Source: Alcanivorax sp. REN37
Lineage (GTDB): Bacteria > Pseudomonadota > Gammaproteobacteria > Pseudomonadales > Alcanivoracaceae
DNA length: 64,000 bases
Direction of reading: 5' to 3'
Assembly (NCBI RefSeq): GCF_041102775.1
Contig: NZ_JBGCUO010000003.1
Location: forward strand, 53,623-117,622
Part shown: positions 57,460 through 64,000 of the stretch, in pieces
Layout: every line of letters begins with the position of its first letter
Numbering within the stretch: position 1 is the stretch's first letter
Notes under the pieces: generated by a model
Seen by the model: only the letters and a program-made list of their open reading frames with translations
The model's database searches: none
Told to the model about the DNA's origin: nothing
Translations under genes and position numbers: made by a program

Positions 57460-57999
57460 TTAACCTTTCATCGGCAGGTTGAAGGCACGCAGCAGTGCGC
57501 GGGCTTCGTCATCCGTTTTTGCCGTGGTGGTGATGGTGATATCCAGACCACGCAGCTTGTCGACCTTGTCGTATTCCACTTCCGGGAACACGATCTGCTC
57601 GCGCAGACCCATGGAGTAGTTGCCGCGACCATCAAAGGACTTGGCACTCAGACCACGGAAGTCACGAACGCGCGGCAGCGCCACGTCAATCAGACGGGTC
57701 ATGAAGTCGTACATGCGCTCGCCACGCAGGGTGACTTTGCACCCGATCGGCCAGCCTTCACGGATCTTGAAGCCAGCAACGGACTTGCGCGCGTTGCAGA
57801 CAACCGGCTTCTGGCCGGAGATCGCGGTCATGTCAGACAGTGCACCGTCCAGGATCTTGCGATCCTGAGCTGCCTCACCCACACCCATGTTGAGGGTGAT
57901 TTTGGTAATGCGCGGCACTTCCATGACGTTCTTGTAGCCGAACTCTTCTACCAGCTTCGGCACGATTTCGTTACGGTACTGTTCTTTCAGGGAGCTCAT
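57460..57999 (-). CDS. rplE: 50S ribosomal protein L5
   Basis: 179 residues from ATG 57997-57999, the E. coli length; a TTG/GTG pair slightly upstream is possible but less likely. [45 protein letters not shown] and [29 protein letters not shown] are L5 signatures. It binds 5S rRNA. Confidence 0.97.
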   Translation of the reverse strand: MSSLKEQYRNEIVPKLVEEFGYKNVMEVPRITKITLNMGVGEAAQDRKILDGALSDMTAISGQKPVVCNARKSVAGFKIREGWPIGCKVTLRGERMYDFMTRLIDVALPRVRDFRGLSAKSFDGRGNYSMGLREQIVFPEVEYDKVDKLRGLDITITTTAKTDDEARALLRAFNLPMKG

Positions 58000-58013
58000 C
58001 TTCACCAAACCTC

Positions 58014-58331
58014 TCAGGCGCCCAGCGCTTGGCCGTTCGATTTGAAGACACGCACTTTCTTGCCGTCTTCCTCGACACGGAAGCCAATGCGGTCCGCTTT
58101 CTGCGACGCCGGGTTCCAGATCGCCACGTTGGAGTGGTGAATGCTGGCTTCCTTCTCGACGATGCCACCCTGGATACCGCGTTGCGGGTTCGGGCGCGTG
58201 TGCTTCTTGATAATATTCACGCCGGACACAATGAGGCGGCCGTTGGCGAGCACTTTGCTGACCTTGCCACGCTTACCCTTGTCTTTGCCGGCGATTACGA
58301 TGACTTCGTCATCTCGCTTGATCTTAAGCAT
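58014..58331 (-). CDS. rplX: 50S ribosomal protein L24
   Basis: 105 residues from ATG 58329-58331, with AAGGCGG 9 bases upstream. The KOW-type start [24 protein letters not shown] and [20 protein letters not shown] are typical of L24, an early assembly initiator near the exit tunnel. A GTG three codons earlier is an alternative. Confidence 0.97.
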   Translation of the reverse strand: MLKIKRDDEVIVIAGKDKGKRGKVSKVLANGRLIVSGVNIIKKHTRPNPQRGIQGGIVEKEASIHHSNVAIWNPASQKADRIGFRVEEDGKKVRVFKSNGQALGA

Positions 58332-58346
58332 TACCTTCACCCGCCT

Positions 58347-58715
58347 TTACAGAACTTCAGGTGCCAGGGAAATGATCTTCATGAACTGCTCAGTACGCAG
58401 TTCCCGGGTCACCGGGCCGAAGATCCGGGTGCCGATCGGTGCCTTGTTGTTGTTCAACAGGACCGCGGCATTTTCGTCGAAACGAATGATGGAGCCGTCT
58501 GGACGACGCACACCCTTGCGGGTACGCACCACCACCGCCGTCATCACGTCGCCCTTCTTAACACGGGCGCGTGGGATGGCTTCTTTGACGGTCACCTTGA
58601 TGATGTCACCGATGCCAGCGTAGCGGCGGTGTGAGCCACCCAGGACCTTGATGCACTGAACCCGGCGCGCCCCGCTGTTATCGGCGACTTCCAGCATGCT
58701 TTCGGTCTGAATCAT
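58347..58715 (-). CDS. rplN: 50S ribosomal protein L14
   Basis: 122 residues, exactly the family length, starting [33 protein letters not shown] and ending [23 protein letters not shown]. It forms an intersubunit bridge. It is the first spc gene; only 50 bp separate it from rpsQ and I see no promoter there, so S10 and spc may be one transcript. Confidence 0.98.
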   Translation of the reverse strand: MIQTESMLEVADNSGARRVQCIKVLGGSHRRYAGIGDIIKVTVKEAIPRARVKKGDVMTAVVVRTRKGVRRPDGSIIRFDENAAVLLNNNKAPIGTRIFGPVTRELRTEQFMKIISLAPEVL

Positions 58716-58765
58716 TGCTTATCTCTCCAATTCCTGCCCGTGCAGGCAGACTCAGCAGGTCCAGG

Positions 58766-59035
58766 TCAGGCGTCGATCGCCTGTCTTACTACGCTGACCA
58801 GTTTCCAGCTCTTGCGCTTGGACAGGGGCCGGCATTCTTCAATGGTCACCAAGTCGCCTTCACGGCACTCATTGGCTTCGTCGTGGGCCAGCAGCTTGGT
58901 CGAACGGCGGATGATCTTGCCGTACAGCGGGTGCTGAACCTGACGCTCCACCAGAACGGTGATGGTCTTTTCCGCCTTGATGGAAACCACTTTGCCAGTG
59001 GCCGTCCGCTTCGTTTTCAGATTCGCTTCAGCCAT
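58766..59035 (-). CDS. rpsQ: 30S ribosomal protein S17
   Basis: 89 residues from ATG 59033-59035 ([18 protein letters not shown]). The frame extends to 59101 but overlaps rpmC and is not conserved. The OB-fold core [58 protein letters not shown] is S17. Last gene of the S10 group. Confidence 0.97.
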   Translation of the reverse strand: MAEANLKTKRTATGKVVSIKAEKTITVLVERQVQHPLYGKIIRRSTKLLAHDEANECREGDLVTIEECRPLSKRKSWKLVSVVRQAIDA

Positions 59036-59039
59036 GACT

Positions 59040-59231
59040 TTAGTTACCCTGCTTCTCGTTGAGGATCGTCTTGACCCGAGCGATATCGCGACGTACAGCA
59101 CGAATATCGTGGGTCTGCGTCAGCTGACCGGAAGCCAGCTTGATCCGCTGTTTGAACTGCTGCTCAAACAGGTTCAGCAGATCCTGTTGCAGCGCCTCAA
59201 CGCTCTTGTCTCTCAGTTCGCTTGCTTTCAT
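59040..59231 (-). CDS. rpmC: 50S ribosomal protein L29
   Basis: 63 residues, the usual size: [57 protein letters not shown] forms the two-helix L29 fold near the exit tunnel. It starts 3 bp after rplP and ends 4 bp before rpsQ. Confidence 0.97.
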   Translation of the reverse strand: MKASELRDKSVEALQQDLLNLFEQQFKQRIKLASGQLTQTHDIRAVRRDIARVKTILNEKQGN

Positions 59232-59234
59232 GGC

Positions 59235-59648
59235 TTACATCACCGTCCTGACCACGACGCGGGTGCTGATCGGCAACTTGGCCGCAGCCAGACGAAATGC
59301 CTCGCGGGCTACGTCGTCCGCCACACCTTCCATCTCGTACAGCATCTTGCCGGGCTGCACCTGGGCCACCCAGTACTCGACGCTACCCTTACCTTTACCC
59401 ATCCGCACTTCCAGGGGCTTTTTACTGATCGGCTTGTCCGGGAACACGCGGATCCAGATTTTGCCACCCCGTTTGACGTGACGGGTCATCGCACGACGCG
59501 CGGCTTCGATCTGACGGGCGGTGAGCCGGCCACGACCGGTGGCCTGCAGACCAATGGTCCCGAAGGAAACCTTGCTGCCACGCTGTGCCAGGCCGCGGTT
59601 ACGGCCCTTCATGACTTTGCGGAATTTAGTACGCTTCGGCTGCAACAT
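59235..59648 (-). CDS. rplP: 50S ribosomal protein L16
   Basis: 137 residues starting [36 protein letters not shown], with [47 protein letters not shown]16 sits by the A site and the 5S rRNA. It follows rpsC by 13 bp. Confidence 0.98.
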   Translation of the reverse strand: MLQPKRTKFRKVMKGRNRGLAQRGSKVSFGTIGLQATGRGRLTARQIEAARRAMTRHVKRGGKIWIRVFPDKPISKKPLEVRMGKGKGSVEYWVAQVQPGKMLYEMEGVADDVAREAFRLAAAKLPISTRVVVRTVM

Positions 59649-59661
59649 CTTTCGCTACCTT

Positions 59662-60363
59662 TTAGCCACGACCGCCGCGCTTTTTCGGCGCTTTGGTCTG
59701 CTTCTCTTCCTGCACGGCCGTCACCTGCTCCATGCCACCGAGGATCTCCCCACGGAAGATCCACACTTTGACACCGATGGTGCCGTAGGTGGTCTCAGCA
59801 CGCACGTTCGCGTAGTCGATATCGGCGCGCAGGGTGTGCAGCGGCACGCGGCCTTCGCGGTACCACTCAGTACGAGCGATCTCAGCGCCACCAAGGCGCC
59901 CTGACACTTGCACCTTGATCCCTTCTGCACCGGCCTTCATGGCGTTCTGCACCGCACGCTTCATGGCGCGGCGGAACATCACACGACGCTCCAGCTGGCC
60001 AGCGATGTTGTCAGCCACCAGGCGGGCGTCAACGTCCGGACGACGCACTTCTTCGATGTTGATGTGCACCGGCACACCCATCTTCTCAGCGACATCGCGA
60101 CGCAGGCGCTCAACGTCTTCGCCTTTTTTGCCGATCACGATGCCCGGGCGCGCCGTGGCAATGGTGATGCGGACGTTTTCGGCAGGACGCTCGATCTTGA
60201 TCCGGCTTACGGACGCGTTCTTCAGGCGCTTGTGCAGGAACTCACGCACCTCAAGGTCGGTAACCAGATAGTCGGCGTAGTGCTTCGGGCTCGCGTACCA
60301 CAGGGAGTTGTGCTCCTTGACGATACCGAGGCGAATGCCAACCGGATGAACTTTCTGACCCAT
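59662..60363 (-). CDS. rpsC: 30S ribosomal protein S3
   Basis: 233 residues starting [25 protein letters not shown]. It has a KH domain ([26 protein letters not shown]) and the C-terminal domain with [26 protein letters not shown]. It lines the mRNA entry site. It is 4 bp after rplV. Confidence 0.98.
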   Translation of the reverse strand: MGQKVHPVGIRLGIVKEHNSLWYASPKHYADYLVTDLEVREFLHKRLKNASVSRIKIERPAENVRITIATARPGIVIGKKGEDVERLRRDVAEKMGVPVHINIEEVRRPDVDARLVADNIAGQLERRVMFRRAMKRAVQNAMKAGAEGIKVQVSGRLGGAEIARTEWYREGRVPLHTLRADIDYANVRAETTYGTIGVKVWIFRGEILGGMEQVTAVQEEKQTKAPKKRGGRG

Positions 60364-60367
60364 CTGA

Positions 60368-60712
60368 TTACTCCTCGCCTTCCGACACTTTGACGGTGAT
60401 GTGGCAGGTACGCTTGGTGATGCGATCAGCGCGGCCTTTGGCGCGCGGCTTGATCCGCTTCAGCGACATGCCTTCGTCCACGAAGATGGTGGACACTTTC
60501 AGCTCATCCACGTCAGCGCCTTCGTTGTTCTCCGCGTTGGCGATTGCGGATTCCAGAACTTTCTTAATGATCTCAGCTGCCTTCTTCGGGCTGAACGCGA
60601 GCAGGTTGAGTGCCTGCTCCACTTTCATCCCACGCACCTGGTCTGCAACCAGACGCGCCTTCTGAGCTGAGATTCGTGCCCCGCGAAGGCGGGCTGCAAC
60701 TTCAGTCGCCAT
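60368..60712 (-). CDS. rplV: 50S ribosomal protein L22
   Basis: 114 residues from ATG 60710-60712; a GTG four codons upstream touches the ribosome-binding site and is unlikely. [32 protein letters not shown] and the long hairpin ending [29 protein letters not shown], which lines the exit tunnel, identify L22. Confidence 0.97.
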   Translation of the reverse strand: MATEVAARLRGARISAQKARLVADQVRGMKVEQALNLLAFSPKKAAEIIKKVLESAIANAENNEGADVDELKVSTIFVDEGMSLKRIKPRAKGRADRITKRTCHITVKVSEGEE

Positions 60713-60726
60713 GCTCAAACCCACCC

Positions 60727-61002
60727 TTACCGCTTGGCCTTCTTGTCCACAATGTGCCCGCGGAAGTTGCGGGTCAGGGCGAACTCGCCCAGCTTGTGGC
60801 CAACCATGTGTTCAGAAACCAGCACCGGCACGTGTTGCTTGCCGTTGTGCACCGCAATCGTCAGGCCCACCATTTCCGGAATGATCATGGAACGGCGCGA
60901 CCAGGTTTTGATCGGCTTGCGCGAGTTAGCTTCTACCGCTTCTTCCACCTTTTTGAGGAGGTGGTGATCCACGAAAGGACCCTTTTTAAGTGAACGTGGC
61001 AC
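60727..61002 (-). CDS. rpsS: 30S ribosomal protein S19
   Basis: 91 residues, starting [22 protein letters not shown] and containing [52 protein letters not shown]. It forms a complex with S13 at the head of the subunit. Size and place are standard. Confidence 0.98.
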   Translation of the reverse strand: MPRSLKKGPFVDHHLLKKVEEAVEANSRKPIKTWSRRSMIIPEMVGLTIAVHNGKQHVPVLVSEHMVGHKLGEFALTRNFRGHIVDKKAKR

Positions 61003-61016
61003 AGGCTAATCCTCTA

Positions 61017-61844
61017 TCACTTCGCCCGACGATCGCGAACGATCATCTTGCGGGTACGCTTGTTGGTACGGGTCTTGTGACCCTTGGTCGGAACACCCCA
61101 CGGGGTTACCGGGTGACGGCCACCGGAGGTACGACCTTCACCACCACCGTGCGGGTGATCCACCGGGTTCATGGCCACACCGCGCACCGTCGGGCGCACA
61201 CCGCGCCAGCGGACCGCACCGGCCTTACCCAGGGAACGCAGGCTGTGTTCGCTGTTGGACACTTCGCCCAGGGTCGCGCGGCACTCAGCGTGCACCTTCC
61301 GCATCTCGCCGGAGCGCAGACGCAGGGTCACGTACTGACCGTCTTTCGCCAGAACCTGAACCGAGGTGCCGGCGGAGCGCGCCAGCTGGCCACCCTTGCC
61401 CGGACGCATCTCAACGTTGTGCACGGTGGAACCGAGCGGCACGTTGCGCAGCGGCAGGCAGTTGCCCGGCTTGATGGACGCGTCCTGGCCGGAGCGCAGC
61501 ACGTCACCCGCCTTCACACCTTTCGGCGCCAGGATGTAACGACGCTCACCATCGGCGTACTTGAGCAGCGCAATGTTGGCAGAGCGGTTCGGGTCATACT
61601 CGAGGCGCTCAACCACTGCATTGATGCCGTCTTTGTTACGACGGAAATCAATGATGCGGTACTTCTGCTTGTGACCACCGCCATGGTGACGCACGGTGGT
61701 ACGGCCGTTGTTGTTACGACCACCAGATTTGACTTTGCTTTCGGTCAGCGGTCCGTACGGTGCACCTTTGTGCAGATCCGGATTGACCACCTTGACCACA
61801 AAGCGGCGGCCAGGAGAAGTCGGCTTACACTTTACGATCGCCAT
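61017..61844 (-). CDS. rplB: 50S ribosomal protein L2
   Basis: 275 residues, the usual length. [32 protein letters not shown] in the N-terminal half and [39 protein letters not shown] near the end are L2 hallmarks; the His-rich loop supports peptidyl-transferase activity. Gap to rplW is 6 bp. Confidence 0.99.
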   Translation of the reverse strand: MAIVKCKPTSPGRRFVVKVVNPDLHKGAPYGPLTESKVKSGGRNNNGRTTVRHHGGGHKQKYRIIDFRRNKDGINAVVERLEYDPNRSANIALLKYADGERRYILAPKGVKAGDVLRSGQDASIKPGNCLPLRNVPLGSTVHNVEMRPGKGGQLARSAGTSVQVLAKDGQYVTLRLRSGEMRKVHAECRATLGEVSNSEHSLRSLGKAGAVRWRGVRPTVRGVAMNPVDHPHGGGEGRTSGGRHPVTPWGVPTKGHKTRTNKRTRKMIVRDRRAK

Positions 61845-61850
61845 GATTGA

Positions 61851-62150
61851 TTACCCCTGCTCCGCCAGAAAATCGATATCCTGACCGTCCTGCAAAGAGA
61901 CATACGCCTTTTTCCAGTCAGACCGCTTACCTTGGATGCGGCCGAACACTTTGCGCTTGCCCTTTACGGTCGTGGTCTGGACGCCTTCGACCTTCACGTT
62001 GAAGAGCTGCTCGACGGCCTTCTTGATTTCAAGCTTGGTCGCGTCGCGAGCTACTTTAAACACCACCTGATTGCTCTTTTCGGCAACCACGCTGGCTTTT
62101 TCAGAAATCACCGGTGCCAGCAGCACCTTGAAGATACGCTCCTGGTTCAT
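61851..62150 (-). CDS. rplW: 50S ribosomal protein L23
   Basis: 99 residues: [73 protein letters not shown] is L23, the docking site for trigger factor and SRP at the tunnel exit. It overlaps rplD by 4 bp. Confidence 0.97.
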   Translation of the reverse strand: MNQERIFKVLLAPVISEKASVVAEKSNQVVFKVARDATKLEIKKAVEQLFNVKVEGVQTTTVKGKRKVFGRIQGKRSDWKKAYVSLQDGQDIDFLAEQG

Positions 62151-62749
62151 GCCAGCGCCTCCTCAAGCTTTTTCAGCGCCGGCACAGTCACCAGCACCTT
62201 TTCAAAAGCGATCAGGCTGACCGGATCGATGCCAGCAGCATCGCGCACATCAACGTGCGGCAGGTTGCGCGCCGCGAGGAACAGGTTTTCACCCACTTCT
62301 TCGGTCACAATCAGCACATTGGTCAGATCCAGCGCCTTCAGTTTTTCCGCCAGCGCTTTGGTCTTCGGCGTATCGACGGGGAAATCATCCACCACCACCA
62401 GACGCTCCTGACGCACCAGCTCGGAGAAGATGCACTGCAGCGCACCGCGGTACATTTTGCGGTTCACCTTCTGCTCGTAATCACGCGGCTTAGCAGCAAA
62501 GGTCACGCCGCCACCACGCCAGATCGGGCTACGGATAGAGCCGGCGCGGGCACGACCGGTGCCCTTCTGACGCCACGGCTTCTTGCCGCCACCGCTTACT
62601 TCTGAACGGGTCTTCTGTGCCTTTGAGCCCTGGCGACCGGCTGCCATGTAGGCAACGACCACTTGGTGCACGAGCGGCTCATTGAAGTCGCGACCGAACG
62701 CCACTTCTGACACAGAAACAGTTCCTCCAGAGGCAGTATTGAGATTCAT
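62147..62749 (-). CDS. rplD: 50S ribosomal protein L4
   Basis: 200 residues. The extended loop [44 protein letters not shown] reaches into the exit tunnel, and the globular domain has [31 protein letters not shown]. In E. coli L4 also represses the S10 operon by acting on its leader; the hairpin at 63802-63837 is a candidate target here. Confidence 0.98.
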   Translation of the reverse strand: MNLNTASGGTVSVSEVAFGRDFNEPLVHQVVVAYMAAGRQGSKAQKTRSEVSGGGKKPWRQKGTGRARAGSIRSPIWRGGGVTFAAKPRDYEQKVNRKMYRGALQCIFSELVRQERLVVVDDFPVDTPKTKALAEKLKALDLTNVLIVTEEVGENLFLAARNLPHVDVRDAAGIDPVSLIAFEKVLVTVPALKKLEEALA

Positions 62750-62764
62750 CCTCTATATCCTCTC

Positions 62765-63400
62765 TCAGGCCTTCGCTTTCACGGCCGGACGCACGATGAC
62801 GTCTGCACCCGTTGCACCAGGGACTGCGCCTTTGACCAGCAGCAGGTTCTTCTCGGCGTCCACACGCACGACTTCCAGGTTCTGGACAGTGACGCGCTCG
62901 GCACCCATGTGACCGGCCATCTTCTTGCCCTTGAACACTTTACCGGGGCTCTGGTTTTGACCAATGGAACCCGGCACGCGGTGGGACAGGGAGTTACCGT
63001 GGGTAGCATCCTGACCGCTGAAGTTCCAGCGCTTGATGGTGCCCTGGAAGCCCTTACCCTTGGACACGCCGGTGACGTCAACCGCCTGGCCTGCCTCAAA
63101 GATGTCTACTGCAATGGAAGCGCCCGCCGCCAGCTCACCAGCTGCTGCACGGAACTCCCACACGCCACGACCAGCCTCTACGCCAGCCTTAGCAAAGTGA
63201 CCAGCCTGCGGAGCAGTAACACGGGACGCACGGCGCTCACCTGCGGTGATCTGCACACCCTCGTAGCCATCCACTTCCACGGTCTTGATCTGGGTTACCC
63301 GGTTCGGGGTGACCTCGATAACGGTGACCGGAATGCTGACGCCGTCCTCGGTAAATACCCGAGTCATCCCGCATTTCCGACCGACTACACCAATAGCCAT
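62765..63400 (-). CDS. rplC: 50S ribosomal protein L3
   Basis: 211 residues starting [35 protein letters not shown], with the W-finger region [51 protein letters not shown] that reaches the peptidyl-transferase centre. Gap to rpsJ is 46 bp. Confidence 0.98.
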   Translation of the reverse strand: MAIGVVGRKCGMTRVFTEDGVSIPVTVIEVTPNRVTQIKTVEVDGYEGVQITAGERRASRVTAPQAGHFAKAGVEAGRGVWEFRAAAGELAAGASIAVDIFEAGQAVDVTGVSKGKGFQGTIKRWNFSGQDATHGNSLSHRVPGSIGQNQSPGKVFKGKKMAGHMGAERVTVQNLEVVRVDAEKNLLLVKGAVPGATGADVIVRPAVKAKA

Positions 63401-63446
63401 TGTCTACCTCTCACAACCCGCCGCAGCGCAACACTGCGGCATGCCG

Positions 63447-63887
<441 letters not shown>

Positions 63888-63907
63888 TTACTACGGGGAG
63901 GGCGCGA

Positions 63908-63936
63908 ACTATACAGAAAACAAAAAGAGGGGACAA
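63908..63936 (-). promoter_or_regulatory. Candidate rpsJ (S10 operon) promoter overlapping the tuf terminator
   Basis: On the minus strand: -35 TTGTCC (63931-63936), a 17-bp spacer and -10 TATAGT (63908-63913). The -35 sits in the loop and arm of the tuf terminator. Expected start near 63901, giving a leader of about 140 nt. Confidence 0.65.
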
Positions 63937-63946
63937 GCCCCTCTTT
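63918..63946 (-). terminator. Rho-independent terminator after tuf
   Basis: A 9-bp stem (63924-63932 with 63938-63946) and a 5-nt loop are followed on the minus strand by UU-G-UUUU (63917-63923). It lies 13 bp after the tuf stop codon. Confidence 0.85.
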
Positions 63947-63959
63947 TCGACTTCTGCAT

Positions 63960-64000
63960 TTAGGCGATGATCTTCGCCACAACGCCGGCGCCAACGGTAC
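63960..64000 (-). CDS. tuf: Elongation factor Tu, C-terminal end only
   Basis: The window edge holds the last 12 codons and the stop (TAA, 63960-63962). They encode TVGAGVVAKIIA, the classical EF-Tu C-terminus, and the position directly upstream of rpsJ is where tuf lies in the str-S10 cluster. Most of the gene is outside the window, so it could not be checked further. Confidence 0.9.
   Translation of the reverse strand, partial: TVGAGVVAKIIA

Overview
The window is a stretch of chromosome from a high-GC gammaproteobacterium. I infer an Alcanivorax/Alloalcanivorax-like marine or hydrocarbon-associated lineage, or a close neighbour. The reasons are the fused NuoCD within a 13-gene nuo operon, the gene group ssb - YajR-type transporter - uvrA, a long fatty-acyl reductase like those of wax-ester-forming Marinobacter/Alcanivorax, a phasin-like protein, and Pseudomonas-like lengths for many proteins. 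No similarity search was run, so genus placement is an inference. There are no rRNA or tRNA genes, insertion sequences, phage genes or CRISPR arrays in the window.

Layout. Positions 1-2.5 kb (minus): end of an rplU-rpmA unit closed by a terminator, then obgE-proB. 2.8-4.7 kb (plus): ispB, a YajG-like lipoprotein and a selenoprotein-W-like redox protein. 4.7-9.2 kb: HIT protein, AraC-type regulator, three small proteins (one carbohydrate-binding-like, one phasin-like) and an ABC1/UbiB-type kinase. 9.3-15.3 kb: a 7TMR-DISM hybrid histidine kinase, a MoxR-VWA pair, an ABM-domain protein and a nitroreductase. 15.5-20.2 kb (plus): a 671-aa two-domain fatty-acyl reductase, a HAMP/class III nucleotide cyclase and a lipoprotein. 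20.3-24.1 kb (minus): type II secretion genes gspN-gspC-gspD. 24.1-30.1 kb: ssb and a YajR-like transporter (minus), then a CsgD-like regulator and uvrA (plus). 30.5-34.1 kb (plus): an L-lactate-permease-family transporter, a small membrane protein and a cytoplasmic gamma-glutamyltransferase-fold amidohydrolase. 34.2-49.6 kb (minus): an unidentified membrane protein and the complete NADH dehydrogenase operon nuoA-B-CD-E-F-G-H-I-J-K-L-M-N. 50.0-63.8 kb (minus): the complete S10-spc-alpha ribosomal protein superoperon with secY and rpoA. The window ends in the 3' end of tuf.

How the genes work together. The right half is housekeeping: translation, protein export, transcription and respiration. 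The left half is accessory: storage lipid or wax chemistry (acyl reductase, possibly the phasin-like protein), envelope and secretion functions, and several signalling proteins. The most interesting part is the lctP - small membrane protein - HpxW-like amidohydrolase unit, which lies in an AT-richer intergenic region behind a near-consensus FNR/ANR box and looks like an uptake-and-hydrolysis module for a small carboxylate amide. Regulatory sites that can be read directly include a LexA-type box at uvrA, a promoter for rpsJ whose -35 lies in the tuf terminator loop, an S10 leader hairpin with a U-run, and an internal promoter before rpsM.
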